Assembly (NCBI RefSeq): GCF_004522235.1
Contig: NZ_SDLT01000047.1
Coordinates: forward strand, 13,584-67,620
Source of the DNA: Amycolatopsis nivea
GTDB taxonomy: Bacteria; Actinomycetota; Actinomycetes; Mycobacteriales; Pseudonocardiaceae
Direction of reading: 5' to 3'
DNA length: 54,037 bases
Below the pieces are notes generated by a model. The model had not been told where the DNA came from. It searched no databases and saw only the letters and a program-made list of their open reading frames with translations. Shown in pieces: positions 17,572 to 25,771 of the stretch (position 1 is the first letter of the stretch; each line of letters opens with the position of its first letter). The position numbers and the translations under genes were made by a program.

Positions 17572-17595
17572 TGAAACATATAACTCCATATTTCA
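17572..17595. promoter_or_regulatory. Imperfect palindrome between the divergent dehydrogenase and GntR genes
   Basis: TGAAACATAT (17572-17581) and ATATTTCA (17588-17595) form an interrupted inverted repeat in the only AT-rich stretch of the intergenic region. It is placed to overlap the promoter of the importer operon and is a good candidate GntR operator. Confidence 0.5.
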
Positions 17596-17654
17596 AATGA
17601 CAAGGCCCTGGGGCAGGATTGGCTCCAACGGATGCCGAGACGGGTGGACCAACG

Positions 17655-18398
17655 ATGCGCAAGGAGATGTCGAACAGCGCACGACTGGCGATGTTCGCCC
17701 CGCTGGAACAGGTGGGGCGCGCGGAGGCGGTCGCGGCGCGGCTGTTCGACGCCATCACGCTCGGTCTCCTCGACGACGCCGAGCAGTTGCCGAGCGAGGC
17801 CGAACTCGCCGCGCAGTTCCGCGTCTCCACGGTCACCGTGCGCGAGGCGCTCGCGGTGCTGCGGCAGCAGGGTCTCGTCGAAACGCGGCGCGGACGCGGC
17901 GGCGGCAGCTTCGTGCGCACCCCGGACTGGCCCGCGCAGAGTTCGTGGGCCGAACGCCTGCGATTGGTCTCAATGGCTGAACTTCGCGACTTCGGCGACC
18001 ACTACCTCGCCGTCGCGGGCTCGGCGGCGAAACTCGCCGCGGAACGCAGCACTCCCGAAGATCTCGAACGGCTGCGGCTCACCGCGGAAGACCTCCTCGG
18101 CGCGAGCGGCCCCGACGCGACCCGCGCGGAACGGCACTTCCACCTCGAAGTCGCCGCCGCCGCACAGTCCCCTCGGCTCACCAACCAGGAAGTTCAGCTG
18201 CAGAGCGAACACGGCGTATTGCTCTGGGCGCCCCTCGGCGACAAGGAAACCTGCCGCGGGTCTTACGCTGAGCACCAGGCGATCGTCTCGGCGATCGCCT
18301 CGGCCGACGGCGATCGGGCGCGCGCCTTGACCGAAGAGCACCTTCTCGGCGCGCTTGATCGGCTCGCAGATCTGCACCTGACCCTCGAAACGCCGTAA
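17655..18398 (+). CDS. GntR-family regulator, FadR/FCD subgroup
   Basis: A 247-aa repressor. The N-terminal winged helix-turn-helix is clear (LPSEAELAAQFRVSTVTVREAL, then the GLVETRRGRGGGSFV wing, about residues 45-85). The rest is an all-helical ligand-binding domain of FCD type, with HFHLEVAAAAQSPRL and EHQAIVSAIASAD carrying the metal-binding histidines. Divergent arrangement with the polyamine-type operon suggests it senses a polyamine, GABA or an intermediate. The ATG at 17655 is preferred; a TTG 36 bases upstream and an ATG 12 bases downstream are alternatives. It is followed 32 bases later by the Cache-domain gene. Confidence 0.88.
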   Translation: MRKEMSNSARLAMFAPLEQVGRAEAVAARLFDAITLGLLDDAEQLPSEAELAAQFRVSTVTVREALAVLRQQGLVETRRGRGGGSFVRTPDWPAQSSWAERLRLVSMAELRDFGDHYLAVAGSAAKLAAERSTPEDLERLRLTAEDLLGASGPDATRAERHFHLEVAAAAQSPRLTNQEVQLQSEHGVLLWAPLGDKETCRGSYAEHQAIVSAIASADGDRARALTEEHLLGALDRLADLHLTLETP

Positions 18399-18430
18399 GC
18401 TCCGATGACCCGCATCACGAGGTGAGCATC

Positions 18431-19171
18431 GTGCCCGACACCCGCACGCTGACCGGCGAAGAGGTAGTGACCCAGGTTTCCTCCCTCGTCGAGGAGATTT
18501 TCGCGCGCCTGAAACCGGTTCTGGCCGCCGCCGAGACGCTGCTCGCCGAATCCGGCGAGCTGTCCGCCGATGCGCTGCACACGATCCGGCCGCAGGTCAT
18601 CGAGGCGCTCGGCGGACTCGTGGTCGGCGCGGGCTTCGTGAGCGCGCCGAATGTCCTTGCCGATCAAGAACTCGGCTTCGAATGGTGGACCTCCTGCCGC
18701 GCCGACGACGGGGCTCCGGAACAGCTGTTCATCAGCCTCGACCCGGAGAGCCCCAATTTTCTCGACTACACGCGGCAATCCTGGTTCACCGTCCCGCGCG
18801 ACAGCGGGCGGCGGCATGTCAATGGGCCGTACGTGGACTATCTCTGCACCGACGAGTACACGCTCACCTTCACCATTCCCGTCACGCGCGGTGAGGAATT
18901 CGCCGGAGTCGTTGGTGCGGACGTGTATGTGCGGGAGTTCGAGCGCACGGTGAGTCGCCGGCTGCGCGCGCTCGGCCGGACCGCCGCGTTGCTCAACGCG
19001 CAGGGCCGGGTGATCGTGTCGAACAGCGTGCGGAAGGCGACCGGGTCGCTGGTGCGCGAGATCGACGTGCCTGCCTGGTGGGCATCCGGCGCGGAACCGT
19101 ATACCGCGCCGGGCGGGATGACGTTGCGGCGGTGCGGGGATTCCCCGATCACCCTGCTGGTCACGACCTGA
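18431..19171 (+). CDS. Soluble Cache (PDC) sensor-domain protein
   Basis: A 246-aa protein consisting of little more than a double-Cache-like ligand-binding fold. A long N-terminal helix (about 10-55) is followed by the membrane-distal sensor signposts: DYTRQSWFTV near residue 116-125, the GPYVDY and TLTFTIPV strands, GVVGADVYV, then the proximal-domain strand LLNAQGRVIVSNS. Cache domains normally sit outside the cell on chemoreceptors or kinases, but here no signal peptide, membrane helix or output domain is present. The GTG at 18431 follows GAGGTGA by 6 bases; an in-frame GTG lies at 18422. It is probably co-transcribed with the GntR gene and overlaps the convergent PucR gene by 11 bases. 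It may bind the pathway's amine or amino acid. Confidence 0.75.
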   Translation: MPDTRTLTGEEVVTQVSSLVEEIFARLKPVLAAAETLLAESGELSADALHTIRPQVIEALGGLVVGAGFVSAPNVLADQELGFEWWTSCRADDGAPEQLFISLDPESPNFLDYTRQSWFTVPRDSGRRHVNGPYVDYLCTDEYTLTFTIPVTRGEEFAGVVGADVYVREFERTVSRRLRALGRTAALLNAQGRVIVSNSVRKATGSLVREIDVPAWWASGAEPYTAPGGMTLRRCGDSPITLLVTT

Positions 19172-20579
19172 TCTGCAGCGCGAACCACAGTTCCGCGCGG
19201 ACGCCCGGCGCGTCGAGGTCCCGGCCCAGCAGCCCGGCGGCTTTGGTGACCCGGTTGCGCAAGGTGTGCCGGTGCACGCCGAGCTTCGTCGCGGCGAGGT
19301 CCCAGTGGCCATGGTGCTCGAGCCAGCAGCGCAGCGAGAGTTCCAGGTCGCCGCGGCCGGTCCGGTCGAACTCCCGTACCGGTGCGAGCAGCTGGTCGGA
19401 AAACGCTTGCGCGGCTTGCTGATCGATCAAGCCGAGCAATCCGGCCCCGGCGTGGTCGGCGTAGCGCAGCAGCGGCACGCGCTGGGTACGCGCTGCCTCG
19501 GCCGCTTCTTCCGCCTGCCTCAACGCGGTTGGGAAATCTCCTGTGGACAGTCCACTGTGGAAATCTCCGGTCTCCCCGACGATCGCGGTCACCTCGTCGT
19601 TCTCCGCCAGCACGATCAGCTTGTCTCCGCGATGCGCGGCAAACACCTGCCCGGCAAGGGTTTCCAGCCGTTCGTACAGCGTGTTCCGGGCCGCCTTGCT
19701 CCCCTTTACCGCCAGCACCGTCCATGGTTCTGCCGGAAGATCCGGTACGACCTCGCGGGCGAGCTCGTCGTGTCCGGCGGCAAGTAGCTCCAGCACGCCG
19801 CTGTGCAGCTGGGACAGCGAAAGCCGCTGTGCGCGATCTTGTTCCAACGCAAGGGAAAGCAGTGAGACAGCCGTGTTGACGATGTGCTGTCCGGTGCTGT
19901 TCAACGGTTCCGCAGTACCGACCGCCAGCGCACCCCGCGTATGCAGAGTCTGGATGACGACCTCGTCTTCGCCATGAGACACCACGCGCGTGCCCGCGCG
20001 AAGACTGGTGACGTCCAGTTCGACGCTGCGCGCTTTGGCCGACGACGCCTCGCGCACGCGTCCGGCGGAGTCGTACAGCACGACCCAGCCGTCGATGAGC
20101 CGCGCGAGCCGACGCACCACTCCCCCGGCACCGCTGCGCCCGACCGCGGTACGGGTCAGTTCCTGCTGGGCGCGGCCGATCCGCACTGTCGCGGCGTATT
20201 CGTCAGCCGCAACCGATCGGGAGACCGCGCGCGTGATCGCGATGAACGGTGTCTTCCGCGGCACCTCCAGTACCGGCAGCCCGACTTCGTCGGCGACTGC
20301 CACCAACGCGTCCGGTACCTTCGCGTGGCTCAGCCCGACGCCGAAGCCGAGCCCGGCGACGTCCGCGTCGACCAGCCGCCGGATGTAGGGCGCGTACGTC
20401 GCGCTGTAGAGCGTCAGACCGGTCGTGAGCAGCAGTTCGCCGCCTTCGAGGAAGACCTGCGGGTCGGTCAGTTCGGTGGGGTGCACCCAGCCGATCGGGC
20501 GGTCCAGCCCCGCCTCGCCCGCGACCACGCGCAGGCCGAGCGCGGGTTCGGCGGCCAGTGCCCGCAGGGTGAGTGCCAT
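19161..20579 (-). CDS. PucR-family transcriptional regulator
   Basis: A 472-aa regulator with a PucR N-terminal domain (residues 1-125, with the family's IGWVHPTELTDPQVFLEGGELLLTTG region), a GGDEF-like middle part (around 280-370) and a C-terminal helix-turn-helix (LAATKLGVHRHTLRNRVTKAAGLLG). PucR proteins often activate purine, polyamine or amino-acid catabolism in response to pathway metabolites. It is divergent from gabT, so it probably controls the gabT-dehydrogenase pair. The ATG at 20579 is chosen; a TTG at 20588 is in frame. A near-consensus -10 (TACAAT) 8 bases before the ATG suggests a leaderless message. Confidence 0.88.
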   Translation of the reverse strand: MALTLRALAAEPALGLRVVAGEAGLDRPIGWVHPTELTDPQVFLEGGELLLTTGLTLYSATYAPYIRRLVDADVAGLGFGVGLSHAKVPDALVAVADEVGLPVLEVPRKTPFIAITRAVSRSVAADEYAATVRIGRAQQELTRTAVGRSGAGGVVRRLARLIDGWVVLYDSAGRVREASSAKARSVELDVTSLRAGTRVVSHGEDEVVIQTLHTRGALAVGTAEPLNSTGQHIVNTAVSLLSLALEQDRAQRLSLSQLHSGVLELLAAGHDELAREVVPDLPAEPWTVLAVKGSKAARNTLYERLETLAGQVFAAHRGDKLIVLAENDEVTAIVGETGDFHSGLSTGDFPTALRQAEEAAEAARTQRVPLLRYADHAGAGLLGLIDQQAAQAFSDQLLAPVREFDRTGRGDLELSLRCWLEHHGHWDLAATKLGVHRHTLRNRVTKAAGLLGRDLDAPGVRAELWFALQIRS

Positions 20580-20584
20580 AACGG

Positions 20585-20606
20585 CCAATTGTAGACGTCA
20601 AGTTGG
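20585..20606. promoter_or_regulatory. PucR/gabT divergent control site with TACAAT -10
   Basis: Bases 20588-20593 read TACAAT on the minus strand, 8 bases from the pucR-type ATG. They lie inside an imperfect 22-base palindrome with CCAA and TTGG ends (20585-20606) centred near a GACGTC word. A regulator bound here would cover its own promoter. Confidence 0.5.
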
Positions 20607-20718
20607 ACAGAACGGCCAGCTGACGGCGAGCGGCGCAGGCCCCATTCTGAGGGCGACCCACCCGAAGCTCGTGAACGCCGGTCCTCCCCGGCACGCACGA
20701 CCGCGACGTAGGAGCGCC

Positions 20719-22074
20719 GTGACCATCAGCACCGCCGCCGAGCCGCAGGCTCCGGCACCCCGGCAGCGCAGGCTGCAGACCGAGATCCCCGGGCCCGTCT
20801 CCCGCGCGCTGCAGGAGCGCCGCGCGAACGCGGTCGCCGCCGGGGTCGCGTCGACGCTGCCCGCCTACATCACCTCCGCCAGCGGCGGCCTGCTCACCGA
20901 CGCCGACGGCAACGTGCTGATCGACTTCGGTTCCGGGATCGCGGTGACGAGCGTCGGGCATTCCGCGCCCGAGGTGGTCGACCGGGTGCGCGAGCAGGCG
21001 GCGCTGTTCACCCACACCTGTTTCATGGTGACCCCGTACGAGGGTTACGTGGAGGTGTGCGAGGCGCTGGCCCAGCTGACGCCGGGCGACCACGCGAAGA
21101 AGTCGGTGCTGTTCAACTCCGGCGCGGAAGCGGTCGAGAACGCGGTGAAGATCGCCCGCACCGCCACCAGACGCCAGGCCGTCGTGGTGTTCGACCACGC
21201 CTACCACGGCCGCACCAACCTGACCATGGGCATGACCGCGAAATCGGTGCCCTACAAGCACGGTTTCGGGCCGTTCGCGCCCGAGGTGTACCGCGTGCCG
21301 GGCTCGTACCCGTACCGCGACGGGCTCGCCGGCCCGGAGGCCGCGCGGCAGGCGATCGACCGGATCGAGAAGCAGATCGGCGGCGACCAGGTCGCGGCCG
21401 TCGTGCTCGAACCGATCCAGGGCGAGGGCGGGTTCATCGAGCCGGCACCCGGTTTCCTGCCCGCGATTTCGTCGTGGTGCAAAGCGAACGGCGTCGTGTT
21501 CGTCGCCGACGAGGTGCAGACCGGTTTCTGCCGCACCGGCAACTGGTTCGCCTCGGAGCACGAGGACGTCGTCCCGGACCTGGTCTGCACGGCCAAGGGC
21601 ATCGCGGGCGGCCTGCCGCTCGCCGCGGTGACCGGGCGCGCGGACCTGCTCGACGCGGTCGGCCCGGGCGGGCTCGGCGGCACCTACGGCGGCAACCCGA
21701 TCGCGTGCGCCGCGGCGCTGGGCGCGATCGAGACCATGCGAGGTGAAGGCCTGACCGGTTCCGCGAAGCGCATCGAGGAACTGGTGCTGCCGCGGCTTCG
21801 GGCGCTGGCCGAGGAAACCGGCGTGATCGGCGACGTTCGCGGACGCGGCGCGATGCTGGCGGCCGAGTTCGTCAAGCCGGGCACGAACGAGCCCGACGCC
21901 GACCTCACCAAGCGCATCGCCGCCGCCTGCCACGCCCAAGGCGTCGTGGTGCTGACCTGCGGCACGTACGGCAACGTCGTCCGGCTGCTTCCCCCGCTGT
22001 CCCTGTCCAACGAGTTGCTCGACGAAGGCCTCGCCGTTCTCGAGTACGCGATCGCCACGGAGGCCCGCAAGTGA
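20719..22074 (+). CDS. gabT: 4-aminobutyrate aminotransferase (GabT)
   Basis: A 451-aa PLP-dependent class III aminotransferase that moves the amino group of GABA to 2-oxoglutarate, giving succinate semialdehyde and glutamate. The Schiff-base lysine is Lys293 (TAKGIAGG), the cofactor Asp is Asp264 (ADEVQTGF), and NSGAEAVENAVKIAR (133-147) binds the PLP phosphate. The GTG at 20719 with AGGAG 4 bases upstream is chosen; longer in-frame readings enter the PucR promoter. Its last codons overlap the next gene by GTGA, indicating translational coupling. The enzyme could also act on related omega-amino acids or putrescine itself. Confidence 0.93.
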   Translation: MTISTAAEPQAPAPRQRRLQTEIPGPVSRALQERRANAVAAGVASTLPAYITSASGGLLTDADGNVLIDFGSGIAVTSVGHSAPEVVDRVREQAALFTHTCFMVTPYEGYVEVCEALAQLTPGDHAKKSVLFNSGAEAVENAVKIARTATRRQAVVVFDHAYHGRTNLTMGMTAKSVPYKHGFGPFAPEVYRVPGSYPYRDGLAGPEAARQAIDRIEKQIGGDQVAAVVLEPIQGEGGFIEPAPGFLPAISSWCKANGVVFVADEVQTGFCRTGNWFASEHEDVVPDLVCTAKGIAGGLPLAAVTGRADLLDAVGPGGLGGTYGGNPIACAAALGAIETMRGEGLTGSAKRIEELVLPRLRALAEETGVIGDVRGRGAMLAAEFVKPGTNEPDADLTKRIAAACHAQGVVVLTCGTYGNVVRLLPPLSLSNELLDEGLAVLEYAIATEARK

Positions 22075-23498
22075 CTTTCCCGTTCTGGGTGGCCGGAAAG
22101 CCGGTAACCAGCAGCGAAACGACCGTCGTCCGGCATTCGTTCGACGGCTCCGAAGCCGGTTCGCACTACGTGCCCGGACCGTCCGAAGTGGAGACCGCGG
22201 TGCAGGCCGCGGCGGACGTCGCCGACGAGTACGCGACGCTGCCCGCGCACGTCCGCGCGGGCGCGCTCGACCACATCTCGCGGCGGCTTTCCGAGCGGAC
22301 GGAGGAGATCGCGCAGCTGATCACCGCCGAATCGGGCAAGCCGCTGAAGTGGTCGCGCGGCGAGGTCGGCCGTGCGGTGTCGACGTTCCGCTGGGCGTCC
22401 GAGGAGGCCCGCCGGTTCTCCGGCGACCTGCAGCGCCTCGACACCGACCCGGGCGGCACCGGACGGCTCGCGCTCGTCCGGCGCGTGCCGCGCGGTCCGG
22501 TGCTGGGCATCACGCCGTTCAACTTCCCGCTGAACCTGGTGGCGCACAAGGTCGCCCCGGCGATCGCGGTCGGCGCGCCGATCGTGCTCAAGCCGGCCCC
22601 GGCGACGCCGCTGACCGCGCTCCTGCTCGGCGAAATCCTTGCCGAGACCGCTCTTCCGGCGGGCAGCTGGTCGATCCTGCCGCTGGGCAACGAGGCGACC
22701 GCCGAACTGGTCAAGGACCCGCGGCTGCCGGTCGTGTCGTTCACCGGTTCGGTGCCGGTGGGCTGGGCGATCCGCGACAGCGTGCCGCGCAAGCACGTCG
22801 CGCTGGAACTCGGCGGCAACGGCGCGGTGCTGGTCTGTCCGGATTGGACTGATCTGGACTTCGCCGCGCAGAGGATCGCGACGTTCGCCATGTACCAGGC
22901 GGGACAGTCGTGCATTTCGGTGCAGCGCGTGTACGCGCACACCGACGTCTACGACGAGCTGCAGAAGAAGGTGCTGGAGCAGGTCGCCGCGCTGCGCACC
23001 GGAAACCCGCGCGAGGACGGCGTCGACGTGGGCCCGCTGGTCAACGAAGCCGCCGCGTCGCGAGTCGAAACCTGGGTCACCGACGCGGTTGTCGCCGGTG
23101 CCAAGCTGCTTGCCGGCGGCGGCCGTTCGGGCGCGACGGTGGAGCCGACTGTGCTCTCCGAGGTTCCCGAGGACGTTTCGGTGATGGCGGACGAGGTGTT
23201 CGGCCCGGTGGTCTCGCTGGTCCGGGTGTCCTCTGTGGACGACGGCGTCGAGCGGATCAACGCGTCCCGCTTCGGTTTGCAGACCGGCGTGTTCACCCGC
23301 GACCTGCCGACCGCGTTCGACGTGTCGGCGCGGCTCAAGGTCGGCGGCGTACTGGTCGGCGACGTGCCGAGCTTCCGCGCCGACCAGATGCCTTACGGCG
23401 GCGTGAAGGACTCCGGTGTCGGCCGGGAAGGCCCGGCGGCGGCGATGGCGGACTTCACCGAGGAGCGCGTGACTGTCCTTACCGGACTGACTCTCTGA
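22071..23498 (+). CDS. Aldehyde dehydrogenase family protein, probable succinate-semialdehyde dehydrogenase
   Basis: A 475-aa aldehyde dehydrogenase with catalytic Cys281 (QAGQSCIS), Glu246 (LELGGN) and the oxyanion Asn in PFNFPL (149-154). The YQAGQSCISVQRV segment is closer to the lactaldehyde/phosphonoacetaldehyde group than to classic GabD, so the substrate is not settled by sequence. Position argues for succinate semialdehyde: its GTG start overlaps the gabT stop by four bases, so it would oxidise the GabT product to succinate. The 3' end overlaps the convergent metal-receptor gene by 20 bases, leaving no room for a terminator. Confidence 0.85.
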   Translation: MTFPFWVAGKPVTSSETTVVRHSFDGSEAGSHYVPGPSEVETAVQAAADVADEYATLPAHVRAGALDHISRRLSERTEEIAQLITAESGKPLKWSRGEVGRAVSTFRWASEEARRFSGDLQRLDTDPGGTGRLALVRRVPRGPVLGITPFNFPLNLVAHKVAPAIAVGAPIVLKPAPATPLTALLLGEILAETALPAGSWSILPLGNEATAELVKDPRLPVVSFTGSVPVGWAIRDSVPRKHVALELGGNGAVLVCPDWTDLDFAAQRIATFAMYQAGQSCISVQRVYAHTDVYDELQKKVLEQVAALRTGNPREDGVDVGPLVNEAAASRVETWVTDAVVAGAKLLAGGGRSGATVEPTVLSEVPEDVSVMADEVFGPVVSLVRVSSVDDGVERINASRFGLQTGVFTRDLPTAFDVSARLKVGGVLVGDVPSFRADQMPYGGVKDSGVGREGPAAAMADFTEERVTVLTGLTL

Positions 23499-24243
23499 GC
23501 GCCGCGTAGGCGTCCACGAGAGACGGTCCGTACCACGTGAGGTAGCGCCCGGAGATCAGTACCGGGCGCATCTCCGGGAAGAAGCCGGGGCCGTCGTCCT
23601 GGGTGAACTCGTACGGCTCGTCGGGCAGTACGACCAGGTCGGCCCCGGTCTTCTGGAGTTCTTCCAGCGCGGGCCGGGGATAGCGCTCGGAGTGTCCTGA
23701 GTAGACGTTCTCGACCCCGACCCGGCGCAGCACGTCGCCGGCGAAGGTGTCGCGGCCCAGCACGATCCACGGCTTGCGCCACACCGGGATCACCGCGCGG
23801 TGCCGCACCGGTGCTACTTCGCGCCACAGCTCGTCCGCAGTGTCGAGCCATTCCGGTTCGTCGATGCCGTACACCTGGCCGAAAATCCGGCGCAACGATC
23901 CCAGTGCGGCGGGCACGGACTCCGCCGCGGCCATGACGAACACCGGGATCCCGTTGGCACGCAGGGTTTCCACGTCCTCCGGCCGGTTCTCCTCGGAGTT
24001 CGCCAGCACCAGATCCGGTTCGAGCGCCAGCACCCGGTCGAGTTTCGGGTACTTCGACCCGCCGACCCGTTCCACGTCCAGATCCGCCGGATGCGTGCAG
24101 TAGTCCGTCGCCCCGACCAGCCGTCCCGGCGCGCTCACCTCGACCGCTTCGGTCAGCGACGGCACCAGCGACACCACGCGCCGCGGCGAGCCCTCGATCG
24201 GCACCGGCTCGCCGAGATCATCGACCAGTTCCGCGTTCCTCAT
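23479..24243 (-). CDS. Helical-backbone metal receptor (BtuF/TroA-like), apparently cytoplasmic
   Basis: A 254-aa protein with the two-lobed fold of cobalamin and siderophore receptors: VVSLVPSLTEAV at the N-terminal lobe, VGATDYCTHP, LVLANSEENRPEDVETL, a bridging helix around residues 110-135, and GADLVVLPDEPYEF in the C-terminal lobe. These are the BtuF-type landmarks, yet no signal peptide or lipobox is present, so it is not an ordinary exported receptor. The ATG start overlaps the stop of the RNB ribonuclease gene by four bases, so the two are coupled. A role in intracellular corrinoid handling is conceivable but unproven. Confidence 0.75.
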   Translation of the reverse strand: MRNAELVDDLGEPVPIEGSPRRVVSLVPSLTEAVEVSAPGRLVGATDYCTHPADLDVERVGGSKYPKLDRVLALEPDLVLANSEENRPEDVETLRANGIPVFVMAAAESVPAALGSLRRIFGQVYGIDEPEWLDTADELWREVAPVRHRAVIPVWRKPWIVLGRDTFAGDVLRRVGVENVYSGHSERYPRPALEELQKTGADLVVLPDEPYEFTQDDGPGFFPEMRPVLISGRYLTWYGPSLVDAYAALRESVR

Positions 24244-25658
24244 ACCCGTTCGAACGACACCTTCCGCTGCTCGACGTCCACTTCGGTCAGCCGCACCGCG
24301 ATCCGCTCGCCCTCCGGGAACTTCTCGCCGGAGCACTTCGCCATCACCGGCGGGTTCTCGACCAGGATCTCCGCGCGCGTCTCGTCCGCGCGTAGCACCA
24401 CCGCGGTGAACTCGTGACCGACATGCTCTGCGAGTACCCACGCTTCGACCTGATCTATGCACGCGCGCTCGACCCGCGCCGCAAGACTGTCCGAAGCGGA
24501 CATGTACGCCGGTACCTCGGACAACGCCTCGCGCACCCAGTCCGGCACCTCGCGTCCGGCTGTCACCGCCAGGCACACCTCGGTGCCGAACCGGTCGACC
24601 AGCCGTCGAATCGGTGCCGTGACGTGCGCGTATGCCCCGCCGATCCCCGCGTGCGTCGTAACCGCGGGCAATTCCCCGGCGAAAGCTGTGTACCCCGCGC
24701 CGCGCAACAGCCGCGTGGTGTCCGCGTACAAGGCCATCGACGCGGGCTGCCCGGGGTCCAAAGTGGACAGAAACTCGGACACCGTCAGCTCGACCGGCCA
24801 AGCCAGCCCGACCGCCGTCGCCGACCGGCGCAGCCATTCCACCGCGTCCGGCTCCGGGGACGGCAGCGTCCGCAGCACCCCGATCCCGGCGTCGATCATG
24901 ATCCGCGCCGCGGCCATCCCGGTCAGCAACGAGATTTCGGCATTCCACGCGTCGACGACCGTCCGCGGGCGGCGCGCGAGAATCCAGCCGCCGTCGACGT
25001 CGCCGCTGATTTCCTGCTCCGGCAACTGCAACTCGACCGCCCCGCGCCGCACCGCGAGACTCCGCCGCAACCGGCCGAGCTCCGGCAGCGCCGCCACCGA
25101 GGGATGCGGCCGTCCCGCGTCCAGCGAGGCTTGCACGCCTTCGTAGTCCAGTTGCTCGGTCGACCGCACCAGCGCCCGCCGAACCCGGGTCGCGACGATT
25201 TCCCCGGCCTCGTCGACGTCGATCGTCCACAGCACCGCCGGCCGCACCTCGCCCGGCAGCAGGCTGGCCGCGCCCTCGGACAGCACCGGCGGGTGCAGCG
25301 GGACGTTGCCGTCCGGGAGATACAGCGTCTGGCCGCGCCGCCGCGCCTCGTGATCGAGCGCCCCGCCCGGCGGGACGAACGCCGCCAGGTCCGCGATCGC
25401 GTACTGCACCCGGAAGCCGCTGCCGCGCCGCTCGATCACCATCGCCTGGTCGAGGTCCTTGGACCCGGGCGGATCGATCGTGACGAACGGCAGGTCGCTG
25501 GCGTCCTCGCGGCCGCCCGCCGACGCGAGCGGATCGAGCACCGCCGTTTCGGCCTCCGCGAGCACCGCGGGCCCGAACGACTCCGGCAGCGCGAACTCCG
25601 TCCGGAGACGACCGAAGTCCCCTCCCGACGCTGGTGTCCTCAGCACGAGTGGCGGCAC
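24240..25658 (-). CDS. RNB-domain ribonuclease (RNase II/R family)
   Basis: A 472-aa 3'-5' exoribonuclease. The catalytic acidic cluster is visible in TIDPPGSKDLDQAM (near residues 59-72), with the later family motifs YAHVTAPIRRLVDRF (near 345-360) and the active-site LPDGNVPLHPP loop. N-terminal cold-shock domains and a complete C-terminal S1 domain are missing; only a short OB-like tail (about 415-470) follows. This compact form is usual in actinobacteria. It is the first gene of a two-gene unit with the metal-receptor-like protein, divergent from the ATPase gene, with only about 110 bases between them. Confidence 0.88.
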   Translation of the reverse strand: MPPLVLRTPASGGDFGRLRTEFALPESFGPAVLAEAETAVLDPLASAGGREDASDLPFVTIDPPGSKDLDQAMVIERRGSGFRVQYAIADLAAFVPPGGALDHEARRRGQTLYLPDGNVPLHPPVLSEGAASLLPGEVRPAVLWTIDVDEAGEIVATRVRRALVRSTEQLDYEGVQASLDAGRPHPSVAALPELGRLRRSLAVRRGAVELQLPEQEISGDVDGGWILARRPRTVVDAWNAEISLLTGMAAARIMIDAGIGVLRTLPSPEPDAVEWLRRSATAVGLAWPVELTVSEFLSTLDPGQPASMALYADTTRLLRGAGYTAFAGELPAVTTHAGIGGAYAHVTAPIRRLVDRFGTEVCLAVTAGREVPDWVREALSEVPAYMSASDSLAARVERACIDQVEAWVLAEHVGHEFTAVVLRADETRAEILVENPPVMAKCSGEKFPEGERIAVRLTEVDVEQRKVSFERV

Positions 25659-25735
25659 GGTCCAACACTATCCCGCCGAACCGCCGGTGATCGCCCGTTC
25701 GGGCGCGGGCCGGTCGGGTGTAGCCTGCCTGGCAT

Positions 25736-25750
25736 TGATAATCGTCTTCA
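25736..25750 (+). promoter_or_regulatory. Candidate Zur/Fur-type operator and -10 region
   Basis: TGATAATCGTCTTCA agrees with the actinobacterial Zur consensus TGAAAATCATTTTCA at 12 of 15 positions and contains a TGATAAT that could be the -10. It lies 21 bases before the ATPase start codon. A second TTTTCA follows at 25751. Confidence 0.5.
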
Positions 25751-25771
25751 TTTTCAGAAGGGGCCGGATCG

